In this document: in pieces, positions 51,977 to 59,942 of the stretch | How positions within the stretch are numbered: the first letter of the stretch is position 1 | How the letters are laid out: each line of letters begins with the position of its first letter | Assembly: GCA_963649715.1 (NCBI GenBank) | Contig: CAVJIV010000013.1 | Coordinates: forward strand, 1-64,000 | Direction of reading: 5' to 3' | Length of the DNA: 64,000 bases | DNA from: CAG-488 sp963649715 | GTDB lineage: Bacteria; Bacillota; Clostridia; Oscillospirales; Acutalibacteraceae | Position numbers and translations under genes: made by a program | Notes under the pieces: generated by a model | What the model was told of the DNA's origin: nothing | Database searches by the model: none | The model's input: the letters and a program-made list of their open reading frames with translations, nothing else

Positions 51977-52846
51977 TTATTTCGTTTTCGGCTTGTCGAA
52001 TTTTTCTCTGCGCTGCGTGGAGATTGCCATCATCTCGCACATACCCTCTTTATCTTCGTTTTCGAGCATATTGCGAAGCGCAGTGAACCGATCTATAAAG
52101 CCGTCCATCTCGTCAAGCAGAAATTTCTTGTTTCTTATAAAAAGCTCGCTCCACATTTCACCGTTTATTTTGGCTATTCTCGTGAGGTCACGGAACGAGT
52201 CGCCCGTATAGGCCTCAAGCCCCTGCATATCGTTCGTGCACATCAGCGAAACGGCAATGCAGTGTGTCAGCTGAGAAAGAAAGGCTATCATTCGGTCGTG
52301 CGACTCTGCGTCAAGCACGCTGATACGGAAAAATCCAAGCTCCTCGCCAAGCCTTTTGCAGCATTCTATCGCTTCCTCGGAATTTTTTTCGGTCGGAACA
52401 ACGATGTAGTTTGCGCCGCTGAAAACCGTTTCGTCGCTATGTCTTACTCCGCTTCGCTCACGACCTGCCATCGGGTGAGCTGCGATAAATTCAACGCCGT
52501 CAGGCATGAGCGCCTGAGCCTGAGAGAGAATGCAGCTTTTAACACCCGTTACATCGGTGCAAAGCGTGCCCTTCTTTATCATTGATCCGTATTTTTCCAG
52601 CCATTCGATGAATGTGTGCGGATAGAGCGAGAAAACTATCACATCCGCCCAGCCGAGATATTCCTTTGTGACCGCCGTTGTGCCATCCTCAAGGAATCCT
52701 TTGTCCACGGCATATTCAATATCGCTGCTGTCGAGGGTTATCGCCCTGACGCTGTAGCCTTTTTTCGTCAGTGCCTTTGCATAGCTGCCGCCGATAAGTC
52801 CGAGACCGACTATGAGCACCTTTGTTTTGCTGTTTATCTGTTTCAT
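51977..52846 (-). CDS. tyrA: Prephenate dehydrogenase
   Basis: 289 residues. It oxidises prephenate to 4-hydroxyphenylpyruvate for tyrosine. The N-terminal NAD site is KVLIVGLGLIGGSYAKALTKKGY. FIAAHPMAGRERSGVRHSDE holds the catalytic His, and SQLTHCIAVSLM lies in the helical dimer domain. There is no C-terminal ACT domain, so it is the short form. It starts 1 base after the aroA stop, with the ribosome site in the aroA end. Confidence 0.94.
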   Translation of the reverse strand: MKQINSKTKVLIVGLGLIGGSYAKALTKKGYSVRAITLDSSDIEYAVDKGFLEDGTTAVTKEYLGWADVIVFSLYPHTFIEWLEKYGSMIKKGTLCTDVTGVKSCILSQAQALMPDGVEFIAAHPMAGRERSGVRHSDETVFSGANYIVVPTEKNSEEAIECCKRLGEELGFFRISVLDAESHDRMIAFLSQLTHCIAVSLMCTNDMQGLEAYTGDSFRDLTRIAKINGEMWSELFIRNKKFLLDEMDGFIDRFTALRNMLENEDKEGMCEMMAISTQRREKFDKPKTK

Positions 52847-52847
52847 A

Positions 52848-54053
52848 TTAACCTTCTTCTGTTTCTATTCCGAGGGAATTAATCATTGTGAAAAACTGCG
52901 GCATACTCTTTGAAACCGCCTGCGCTCCGTTGATTTTGCCGCCGAATTTCGTGAGCAAAATTGCAAGCGACATTACGATTCTGTGGTCGTTGTGACCGTC
53001 TAATGCGGCAGACGGCTCATGAATATCGGACGGATCAACGGTTATCGTGTTCTCCCCGACCGTGACCTTGACGCCGAGCTTTTCAAGCTCCTCTGCCATT
53101 GCGTTACCTCTGTCGCTCTCCTTGAGCCTGAGCCTTGCCGTGTCCGTGAGCGTTACGCCGTTCAGGCAGGCGGCAAGAGCCATAAGTATCGGCCCGAGAT
53201 CGGGACAATCCTTAATTGAAATTTCGGGTCTGCCGAATTTCAGCGTCGGAAAAAGCGTTCGCCACACTCTGTCGCCCTGACAGGAATTTTCGTTGAGATT
53301 ATCGAGCCTCACATCGCCGCCGAGATAATTCAGCGCAGCGAAAAATGCCGCTCCCGATTCGTCCGCTTCAACATTTATTATACCCGGAGTCCGTCGCTTT
53401 TGCGAGCCTTTTATAAACAGCTCACTCTCGGAGCATCTTTCAACCCTGATTCCAAATTCGGCAAGCGAAGCGGCTGTCATATCGATATAAGAAAGGCTTT
53501 CCGGCTCGGTCGTGAGCCTAATCAAGCTGTCCCCGTCAAGCGTCGGAAGCGCAAGCATAAGACCCGTTATAAACTGGCTGCTGATGTTGCCGGGAAGCTC
53601 GTACATCCCTGACCTCAAGCAGCCGCAGACGGTAATCTTTTCGCCGTTCGACTGCCATAGAAAGCCGTTTTTTTCACAGATTTCTTTGTAAACGGAATGA
53701 GGTCTTTCAATAAGCCTCGGCGAACCGTAAAGCTCCGTTTTCACCGAGTCGAGACAAATCGGAAGCATGAAACGAAGAGTGCTTCCGCTCTCTCTGCAAT
53801 GAAGAGTGCGTGGAATTTCTCCCCTGCCGTTCATTCCGTGAACAGTGCATCTGCCGCAAGAATATTCGATTTTTGCTCCGAGCGTTTTGAGGCAATCAAT
53901 CGTTGCACCGATGTCCTCATTGAGCGAAAGCCCGTTGATCACCGTTTCGCCGTCTGTCAGAGCGGCATTGATAAGCAGGCGATGGGCAACGCTCTTTGAC
54001 GACGGAATCGAAACAACGCCCGACGCCGTTCCTTTTTTTATTGTAATGTTCAT
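52848..54053 (-). CDS. aroA: 3-phosphoshikimate 1-carboxyvinyltransferase (EPSP synthase)
   Basis: 401 residues, slightly shorter than the common ~430 but with all blocks: PSSKSVAHRLLINAAL, CRESGSTLRFMLPI, SSQFITGLMLALP, DESGAAFFAALNYLGG and RLRLKESDRGNAMAEEL. It joins shikimate 3-phosphate and phosphoenolpyruvate. The gap to upstream aroQ is 211 bases and contains a duplicated aroQ 3' end; elsewhere in the operon genes overlap or nearly abut. Ala-to-Gly changes that mark glyphosate-resistant class II enzymes were not assessed. Confidence 0.94.
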   Translation of the reverse strand: MNITIKKGTASGVVSIPSSKSVAHRLLINAALTDGETVINGLSLNEDIGATIDCLKTLGAKIEYSCGRCTVHGMNGRGEIPRTLHCRESGSTLRFMLPICLDSVKTELYGSPRLIERPHSVYKEICEKNGFLWQSNGEKITVCGCLRSGMYELPGNISSQFITGLMLALPTLDGDSLIRLTTEPESLSYIDMTAASLAEFGIRVERCSESELFIKGSQKRRTPGIINVEADESGAAFFAALNYLGGDVRLDNLNENSCQGDRVWRTLFPTLKFGRPEISIKDCPDLGPILMALAACLNGVTLTDTARLRLKESDRGNAMAEELEKLGVKVTVGENTITVDPSDIHEPSAALDGHNDHRIVMSLAILLTKFGGKINGAQAVSKSMPQFFTMINSLGIETEEG

Positions 54054-54096
54054 GATATCAAGCCTTTTATAAAATTGACTGAAAATGTTTTAACAA

Positions 54097-54180
54097 GAGA
54101 TTTTTTCGCAAGACAGTTCAAAGATTTTGCAGACTATATTTTTATATGTCAAGAAAGCCTGGGGCTGTACTACAGAAAAA
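54097..54180. repeat. Duplicated 3' end of aroQ (remnant copy)
   Basis: 84 bases match 54213-54296 with about five differences at a 116-base offset. On the minus strand it still encodes the last residues YSPRLS and stop of AroQ, preceded by an in-frame stop, so it is a non-functional tail copy lying in the aroQ-aroA gap. Confidence 0.85.
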
Positions 54181-54212
54181 ACTCAATAAGTTAATCTTAC
54201 GAATATTGACGA

Positions 54213-54296
54213 GAGATTTTTTCGCAAGACAGTTCAAAGATTTTGCAGACCATATTTTTATATATCAAGAAAGCCTGGGGCTGTATTGCGGAAAAA
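54213..54296. repeat. aroQ 3' end and downstream bases (parent copy)
   Basis: Parent segment of the 116-base tandem duplication, spanning the AroQ C-terminal codons and the ~52 bases after its stop. Confidence 0.85.
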
Positions 54297-54717
54297 TATC
54301 CGTCAAGATGTCTATCGCTTCGCAGTAGCCGTCAGTACCCCTTCCCTTTATACAGGTCACACAGCAGGGTCTGACATAGCTTATTTGTCGAAATTCCTCA
54401 CGGGAATCAATGTCGGAGATGTGAACCTCGACGGTCGGTATGCCGACTGCCTTGAGCGCATCGGGAATGGCAATGCTTGTGTGCGTGTAGGCGGCAGGAT
54501 TCAGGACTATTCCGTCAACGCTTTGGTACGATTGCTGAATTTTATCGACAATATCGCCCTCATGGTTCGACTGAAAAAATTCAACCTCGACACATTTTTT
54601 ATCGGCATGATTTTTTATTTTTTCGAGAAGGTCGGCATAAGTCTCCCTGCCGTAAATTTTCGGCTCTCTGATGCCGAGCATATTTATATTCGGTCCGTTG
54701 ATTACAAGAATTTTCAT
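54265..54717 (-). CDS. aroQ: Type II 3-dehydroquinate dehydratase
   Basis: 150 residues. It dehydrates 3-dehydroquinate. KILVINGPNINMLGIREPKIYG at the N-terminus (read in parts), FFQSNHEGDIVDKIQ with the catalytic loop, LNPAAYTHTSIAIPDAL with the conserved Asn and His region, EVHISDIDSREEFR and GRGTDGYCEAI are the type II signature. The ATG overlaps the stop of the aroE-aroK gene (ATGA). Confidence 0.95.
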   Translation of the reverse strand: MKILVINGPNINMLGIREPKIYGRETYADLLEKIKNHADKKCVEVEFFQSNHEGDIVDKIQQSYQSVDGIVLNPAAYTHTSIAIPDALKAVGIPTVEVHISDIDSREEFRQISYVRPCCVTCIKGRGTDGYCEAIDILTDIFPQYSPRLS

Positions 54718-55961
54718 AGCTGTACCTCCCCGTTAAAAATCTTTTCAATATCGGCGGCGACGGCGTTGACAGAGCTGTTGGAATCAACTTTGATATCCGC
54801 AGTCGAGCAATAAATCGGATATCGCTCGTTATATCGCTTTTGAATTGCTTCACGGTCGCTTCCGAGTGGTCTGTCGGAGGTCGGAACGATGTTTTCAACC
54901 TCACGGTCAAGAAAAATCACAATACCGTTTTGCTTCAAGTGCTTCACATTCTCTGCCCTGAGAACCGCTCCGCCGCCCGTTGCGATGACAAGTCCGTTCT
55001 TCTCCCCGAGGCTCGATATAATCTCGCTTTCCTTATCCCTGAAGGCTTTTTCACCGTTGAGCTTAAAGTAATCAGCTATCACGCCGTTCGTTTTGACAAA
55101 CTCTCCGTCGGTGTCGCAAAACTCCCTGCCGAGTGCGTTGGCAACGATTTTTCCTATCGTCGTTTTGCCGCTTCCCGGCATTCCGATAAGAACAATATTA
55201 AGCTTTTCTTTATAAATCTCCGCGAAGACCCTGTCCGCCTTTTCGGTCATTGTTTTGTCGTTAAAAAACAGCTCCGCAGCCTTTGCCGCCTGGGCGACAA
55301 GCATATAAAGCCCGTTGACGGCGTTCGCTCCGCAGGCTCTCGCTCGACCGATAAGCTCCGTTGTCAGCGGATTATAAACCGCATCCGCCGCACCGACGAG
55401 GTTCGGGAATTTTTCCGGTTCTACCGCCGAAGCGTCGGGATTCGGGTACATTCCGACAGGTGTTGTGTTGATGATAATTTCAACCTCATCCGCCCTTTTG
55501 TACATATCTTCATATGAGATCTCATCGTTTTTCGGATTCCTCGAAACAACGCTTATTTCGCCTGCTCCGAGGCTTTTCGCAACAGCCCTCGCCGTTTTGG
55601 AGGTTCCGCCCGTTCCGAGAATAAAAACATTTCTGTCCGCAAGCTCAAGCTTACCCCTTTTTAAAAGCTCGGTCATTCCGTAAAAATCGGTGTTGTAGCC
55701 GGTCAGCACACCGCTGTTGTTTACAACCGTATTGACCGCTCCGATCCTCCTCGCCGACTCGTCTATGTGATCAAGAAACGGAATTACCGCTTCCTTATAA
55801 GGTATCGTAACATTGATACCATTGAATTCTTTTTTTGTCATAAACTCGGCAAATTCATTTTCCGTCAGCTCGCAAAGCCGATAATCGTAATCGCCTAACT
55901 TTGCGTGAATAACCGCCGAAAAGCTGTGTCCGAGTTTTTTTCCGATGCATCCGTATTCCAT
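54714..55961 (-). CDS. aroEK: Fused shikimate dehydrogenase-shikimate kinase
   Basis: 415 residues from ATG 55961 (AGGTAGG just upstream; the frame is open into the aroC stop region). Residues 1-~250 are AroE: KLGHSFSAVIH, NGINVTIPYKEAV with the catalytic Lys, GAVNTVV, YNTDFYG, VFILGTGGTSKTARA and NTTPVGMYPN. Residues ~255-415 are AroK: IVLIGMPGSGKTTIGK (Walker A), CDTDGEFVK, FRDKESEII, VIATGGGAVL and SDRPL. The two steps, 3-dehydroshikimate to shikimate to shikimate 3-phosphate, are thus in one chain. Both halves keep their key residues. Confidence 0.95.
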   Translation of the reverse strand: MEYGCIGKKLGHSFSAVIHAKLGDYDYRLCELTENEFAEFMTKKEFNGINVTIPYKEAVIPFLDHIDESARRIGAVNTVVNNSGVLTGYNTDFYGMTELLKRGKLELADRNVFILGTGGTSKTARAVAKSLGAGEISVVSRNPKNDEISYEDMYKRADEVEIIINTTPVGMYPNPDASAVEPEKFPNLVGAADAVYNPLTTELIGRARACGANAVNGLYMLVAQAAKAAELFFNDKTMTEKADRVFAEIYKEKLNIVLIGMPGSGKTTIGKIVANALGREFCDTDGEFVKTNGVIADYFKLNGEKAFRDKESEIISSLGEKNGLVIATGGGAVLRAENVKHLKQNGIVIFLDREVENIVPTSDRPLGSDREAIQKRYNERYPIYCSTADIKVDSNSSVNAVAADIEKIFNGEVQL

Positions 55962-55965
55962 AATC

Positions 55966-57057
55966 CTACCTCGCAAGCCAGTCCGTGCCGTATCTGACGC
56001 TCAGCATATCCGCCACGGTCAGCGCAGTAACCGCATCGACCACCGCTCTTGCACGGTGAACTATGCACGGGTCATGTCTGCCCTTGATCTCAATATCCGT
56101 ATTTGCGACATTTAGAAAATCGACCGTTTCCTGCTTCTTGGCTATTGACGGTGTGGGCTTCACAGCACAACGAAAAACTATCGGCTGTCCGTTAGTGATT
56201 CCGCCGCCGATTCCGCCGTTATGATTCGTCAGGGTGTATACCCTGCCGTTTTCATCGATTCTGTAGGCGTCGTTCGACTCGCTGCCTCTCATATCGGCAA
56301 GGGCAAATCCGTCGCCGAACTCAACCCCCTTAACCGCAGGAACGGAGAAAAGCGCATGGGAAAGCATTCCTTCAACCGTATCAAACCACGGCTCGCCGAC
56401 ACCCTTCGGGATTCCGACAACCGCCGTTTCGAGAACTCCTCCAACGCTGTCGCCCTCGGCTCTCGCCTGCATTATCGCTTCTTTCATTTTTTCCTCAAGA
56501 GCGGAATTAACAAGCGGAAACTCAGCATTTTCGAGCCTTTCAACATCTGCTTCCGGATCGATTTTTTCGTCGCTTATCCCTGCCAAACGGCTGATGTGCG
56601 TTCCGATTATAATACCTTTTTGCCTGAGCGCACTCTGGACAATTGCACCTGCGGCAACGAGAGCTGCCGTAATTCTGCCGCTGAAATGTCCGCCGCCCCT
56701 TGCGTCCTCAAAGCCGTGATACTTGCAGAATGCCGGATAATCTGCGTGGCCGGGTCTTGCCCTGCCTGCAAGGGCGGAATAATCGGAGCTGTGCGTGTCA
56801 GCGTTTTTAATCAGAATGCAAATCGGCGTGCCCGTCGTGTGTCCGTCATAAGCTCCGCTTTCAAAAATCAGCTCATCCTTTTCGCTTCGTGCCGTGGAAA
56901 TTTTACCGTTCGGTCTGCGAAGCGCCATTTTTGTTTCTATATAATCCTTGTCAATTTTAATTCCCGGCGCAATTCCGTCTATCACCGCTCCGATTGCGCT
57001 TGCATGACTCTCGCCGAAAAGCGTTACGGTCAAGGCGTTTCCGAATGAATTTTTCAT
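55966..57057 (-). CDS. aroC: Chorismate synthase
   Basis: 363 residues from ATG 57057, which overlaps the aroB stop as ATGA; the frame is open 8 codons upstream but MKNSFGNALTVTLFGESHA is the family N-terminus. FGESHASAIGAVIDG (FMN and substrate His), RARPGHADYPAFCKYHGFEDARGGGHFSGR (in parts) and GGGITNGQPIVFR are conserved. It removes phosphate from EPSP to make chorismate with reduced FMN. Confidence 0.95.
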   Translation of the reverse strand: MKNSFGNALTVTLFGESHASAIGAVIDGIAPGIKIDKDYIETKMALRRPNGKISTARSEKDELIFESGAYDGHTTGTPICILIKNADTHSSDYSALAGRARPGHADYPAFCKYHGFEDARGGGHFSGRITAALVAAGAIVQSALRQKGIIIGTHISRLAGISDEKIDPEADVERLENAEFPLVNSALEEKMKEAIMQARAEGDSVGGVLETAVVGIPKGVGEPWFDTVEGMLSHALFSVPAVKGVEFGDGFALADMRGSESNDAYRIDENGRVYTLTNHNGGIGGGITNGQPIVFRCAVKPTPSIAKKQETVDFLNVANTDIEIKGRHDPCIVHRARAVVDAVTALTVADMLSVRYGTDWLAR

Positions 57058-58076
57058 GACAGCGAAAGCACCTCCCTGCATCTCTCAGTTATCTCGTCAA
57101 CGGTCAGCTTTTTCTCTCGGAATGTTCCGATTTTGTCAACAATTATAACCGTTATTGTGTCGCCGCCTGCCTTTTTATCGTGAAGCATAGCCGCTTTAAG
57201 CTCCTTTTCACAGCCTCTCCACGAGGTCGGAATATCCATTCTGTGAAGAATATGTCTTAATCTTTTTACAACCTCGGGGCTGCTCATGCAAAGCATTCCT
57301 ATTCCGACGCACTCGCCGTGGAAAAGAGGAAAACCGTTGCTCTCCTCGATACTCTCTATTGCATGACCTACGGTATGTCCGAAATTTAACGCCTTGCGAA
57401 GACCCTTTTCTTTTTCGTCCTGCTCAACAACATTTTTCTTTATCTTCAAGGCTTCGATTATAATTTTATCTATCTTTTCGTCGTAGTTTTCCTCGACCTC
57501 GCAGAACATCTCAGCATTGAAGCAGGCAAACATCTTGACCGCCTCCGCCATGCCGCAGCCAAGCTGTCTTGATGAAAGAGTGCTCAAAACATCGGGATCT
57601 ATGATCACGGCTTTCGGCTGATAAAATGCGCCTACGAGATTTTTATATCCGGCAAAATCAACGGCAACCTTGCCGCCGATCGAGGAATCGATCTGAGAAA
57701 GAAGCGTTGTCGGAACATTGTAAAAATCCACGCCCCTCATGTATGACGATGCGACAAAGCCTGCAAGATCGCCCATAACTCCACCGCCGACGGCAACGAC
57801 GCAGTCGCTTCGGGTGAATTCCTTTTCAACCATCTTTTCGAGCAGACTCATATAAGCCGTCATGCACTTGTTCTGCTCACCCTGAGGCAGGGTCACAACA
57901 TAAGGCTCCTTGCAAAAGGAAGCGATTTTGTCGGAATATTTAAACGGCACACCGTCATCGGTAACGATCAAAACCTTTCTGTCAAGCTTCAAAAGCTCGC
58001 CCGCTCTTTGGAGCGCTCCACGCTCAACCGTTATATCGTAGCTGTTCGCTCCAAGCTCCATTCGCAACACGCTCAT
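57054..58076 (-). CDS. aroB: 3-dehydroquinate synthase
   Basis: 340 residues. It converts DAHP to 3-dehydroquinate with NAD and a divalent metal. VTLPQGEQNKCMTAY, VAVGGGVMGDLAGFVASSYMRG, VPTTLLSQIDSSIGGKVAVD and ALNFGHTVGHAIES (metal His ligands) are the diagnostic blocks. The ATG overlaps the pheA stop by one base (TAATG). Confidence 0.95.
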   Translation of the reverse strand: MSVLRMELGANSYDITVERGALQRAGELLKLDRKVLIVTDDGVPFKYSDKIASFCKEPYVVTLPQGEQNKCMTAYMSLLEKMVEKEFTRSDCVVAVGGGVMGDLAGFVASSYMRGVDFYNVPTTLLSQIDSSIGGKVAVDFAGYKNLVGAFYQPKAVIIDPDVLSTLSSRQLGCGMAEAVKMFACFNAEMFCEVEENYDEKIDKIIIEALKIKKNVVEQDEKEKGLRKALNFGHTVGHAIESIEESNGFPLFHGECVGIGMLCMSSPEVVKRLRHILHRMDIPTSWRGCEKELKAAMLHDKKAGGDTITVIIVDKIGTFREKKLTVDEITERCREVLSLS

Positions 58077-59179
58077 TATTCCGCGCTCCTTTCGTTAAGT
58101 ACCTTTTCGTCCGAAAAGCTTCCGATTATTTTAACATTCTCACAAAGCTTTTTGAGATCGTGAATCATTTTTCTGCCGTCGAGCGAATCGATGTTGCCCT
58201 CGCCCTCGGCATAGAAATAATATTCCCAGTTTTCGTTGCCCGTCGGTCTGCTCTTGAGACTTCTGAGATTAAATCTGTATTCGCCGATAACGGCAATTGC
58301 TCCGCCGAGCGAGCCGGGTTCATTCTTCGTTGTGAACATTAAAAGGAAATGCTCGTCCTTGGGCGAAACCTTACATTCGGCTCTCGTAAAAACGGCGAAC
58401 CTCGTTGTGTTGTTTTTGTTCTCGTTGATATCCTCCTGCAAGATTTTCAACCCGTAAAGCTCCGCCGTGTCCTTTGAAGCAACAACGGCTATATCGTTCC
58501 TGTCGCCCTCGGCAACCGACTTGGCTGCTACGGCGGTGTTGACCGCCTGGGTCAGCTTCCAGCCGTGACGCTTGAGATAAGGCATACACTGCGAAAGCGC
58601 CTGCGGATGGCTTCTGACCTCGGTGATATTCTCAATATCCGTGCCCTCCTTTGCAAGAAGGCTCTGACCGAGCGGCATATCGTATATACCCGAAACGGTG
58701 AGGTTGCCGTGAAAGGCAAGGTCAAGCACACGGTCAACATCGCCTGCATAGCTGTTCTCTATCGGGAGCACTGCGCAATCGCACAGTCCTTCCTCGACCG
58801 CCTTGTATGCGCTGTCAAAATCGGGGCAGGAAACCGTCTCGCCGCACTTGAAAATTCTCCTTGCGGCAATGTGGGCAAATGCGCCCTCAACTCCGCTGTA
58901 GGCGATCCTCATTCCTTCAAGCACACGCTTCTGGTATCTCTTTGAAACATCCATAACATTCCGAATGAAGCATTCGTAATAGGGTTGATATTCAAATGAA
59001 ACAAACTCGCTGTTCTTGGCGGTCAGCTCCGCTTCACGCTTTTTATCCTCGATGGGCAGCGCATTTTCTTTTTTATATTCGGCAACTACCTCAGCCGCCT
59101 TCATTCTTTTTTCAAAAAGCTCCGCCATTTCCGCATCGATTTTCTCAATCGTTCTTCTTGCGTTTTGTAAATTGTTCAT
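58076..59179 (-). CDS. pheA: Bifunctional chorismate mutase / prephenate dehydratase
   Basis: 367 residues. Residues 1-~85 are an AroQ-type chorismate mutase (RRTIEKIDAEMAELFEKRMKAAEVVAEYK); ~90-275 a prephenate dehydratase (RIAYSGVEGAFAHIAARRIF, CDCAVLPIENSYAGDV, NNTTRFAVF with the TRF motif); ~285-360 an ACT regulatory domain (LLMFTTKNEPGSLGGAIAVIGEYRFNLRSLKSRP), the site of phenylalanine feedback. It is the first gene of the operon, straight after the attenuator terminator and an Tyr/Phe-rich leader peptide, which fits control by phenylalanine or tyrosine. Confidence 0.95.
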   Translation of the reverse strand: MNNLQNARRTIEKIDAEMAELFEKRMKAAEVVAEYKKENALPIEDKKREAELTAKNSEFVSFEYQPYYECFIRNVMDVSKRYQKRVLEGMRIAYSGVEGAFAHIAARRIFKCGETVSCPDFDSAYKAVEEGLCDCAVLPIENSYAGDVDRVLDLAFHGNLTVSGIYDMPLGQSLLAKEGTDIENITEVRSHPQALSQCMPYLKRHGWKLTQAVNTAVAAKSVAEGDRNDIAVVASKDTAELYGLKILQEDINENKNNTTRFAVFTRAECKVSPKDEHFLLMFTTKNEPGSLGGAIAVIGEYRFNLRSLKSRPTGNENWEYYFYAEGEGNIDSLDGRKMIHDLKKLCENVKIIGSFSDEKVLNERSAE

Positions 59180-59212
59180 TCGGATATCCCTCGCTTAGAA
59201 AATAATGACAAT

Positions 59213-59256
59213 AAAAAATCCGCATAGCCCATTCTCAAGGAATTTTCTATGCGGAA
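59213..59256 (-). terminator. Attenuator terminator before pheA
   Basis: On the minus strand TCCGCATAG and CTATGCGGA form a perfect 9-bp stem (loop ~19 bases with a small ATTC/GAAT helix) followed directly by TTTTTTATT. It lies between the leader peptide and pheA, so it must be bypassed for operon expression. A TGCGG inside the leader coding region (~59329-59335) could pair with CCGCA of the stem. Confidence 0.9.
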
Positions 59257-59301
59257 TCTCTACTCTTTAATAATTTTCGGCAACGGCGAAAAGCCATCAT
59301 T

Positions 59302-59379
59302 TTAGCCGATTTTTGCAAAGGCAGAAAGGCCGCAGTGATGGTAATAATAAAATCGATTGTATATCTTATTGTTAAACAT
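59302..59379 (-). CDS. Aromatic-rich leader peptide of the pheA-aro operon
   Basis: 25 residues from ATG 59379 to TAA 59304-59302. GGAGGT lies 6 bases before the start and a perfect-consensus promoter ~30 bases further up. Codons 10-15 read Phe-Tyr-Tyr-Tyr-His-His, with more Phe at 2 and 21 and Tyr at 7. CCATCA in codons 13-15 (59336-59341) is complementary to TGATGG just after the stop (59294-59299). This is how attenuation leaders such as PheL look: ribosome stalling on Phe/Tyr codons would choose between the pairings and the terminator at 59213. I infer regulation by charged tRNA-Tyr or tRNA-Phe; no experiment supports it yet. Confidence 0.82.
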   Translation of the reverse strand: MFNNKIYNRFYYYHHCGLSAFAKIG

Positions 59380-59410
59380 CGAGCTACCTCCAACCTTCAA
59401 ATTTTTCTAT

Positions 59411-59439
59411 ATTATAGTACCTCAACAGTTGTTTGTCAA
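59411..59439 (-). promoter_or_regulatory. Consensus promoter of the aromatic operon
   Basis: On the minus strand TTGACA (59439-59434) and TATAAT (59416-59411) match the sigma-A consensus perfectly with a 17-base spacer. A strong constitutive promoter in front of a leader peptide and terminator is typical of attenuation control. Confidence 0.9.
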
Positions 59440-59471
59440 TAGTTATTTTAATTTTTTTGTGAAAAATCTCC

Positions 59472-59509
59472 AAAAAAGACTGTGGCAAATTATGCTTTGT
59501 CACAGTCTT
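59472..59509 (-). terminator. Intrinsic terminator after DUF188 gene
   Basis: On the minus strand AAGACTGTG pairs with CACAGTCTT, extended by an inner ACAAAGC/TTTGCC-like helix, then TTTTTTGG. It separates the ackA unit from the aromatic operon promoter. Confidence 0.85.
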
Positions 59510-59512
59510 CGA

Positions 59513-59941
59513 TTATCCTATCAGCTTCACGAGTGCCGTTTCAAACGCCTTGTCCTGCTCGGGAGTGCGCTTGGACGGACCCTTGATTCTTCCGCCGGAA
59601 TTTCTTATTTTCTTGGAAACATAGCGTGTAAACAGAAGCCGATCAATATTCTTGTCGTTGTATACCATTCCGTTTTGACTGACGGGAATTGCCTTTCTCG
59701 CAAGGCACATGGCGGCAAGTCCGTAGTCCTGAGTGATTACTATATCGCCCTCGCAGACAAGATTGACTATCTTGAAATCAACGCTGTCGGCACCCTTTTC
59801 AACCACAACTGTTTGCACTCCGTCACGGTTGAATTCATGCGATGTGTCGCAAAGTATGACGCACTCTGCGCCGTATTTTTTTGCAAGCCTCACAGTCAGG
59901 TCAACAACGGGGCAGCCGTCCGCATCTATCAATATTCTCAT
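59513..59941 (-). CDS. DUF188 (YaiI/YqxD) family protein
   Basis: 142 residues from ATG 59941. MRILIDADGCPVVDLTVRLAKKYG and VITQDYGLAAMCLARKAI are the signature of this PIN-like family (UPF0178), whose activity is unknown; acidic residues DAD, D-S-V-D and Q-D-Y sit where PIN nucleases bind metal. The C-terminus is basic (RIKGPSKRTPEQD). The start codon lies just after the ackA stop; AAGGAG is 19 bases up, so a TTG at 59956 (4 bases from it) is a possible but less family-like start. Confidence 0.85.
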   Translation of the reverse strand: MRILIDADGCPVVDLTVRLAKKYGAECVILCDTSHEFNRDGVQTVVVEKGADSVDFKIVNLVCEGDIVITQDYGLAAMCLARKAIPVSQNGMVYNDKNIDRLLFTRYVSKKIRNSGGRIKGPSKRTPEQDKAFETALVKLIG

Positions 59942-59942
59942 A

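Noticed and set aside
54097..54296. Attenuator or riboswitch in the aroQ-aroA gap
   Set aside because: The two similar segments are direct, not inverted, and carry the AroQ C-terminal codons; a duplication explains them fully.
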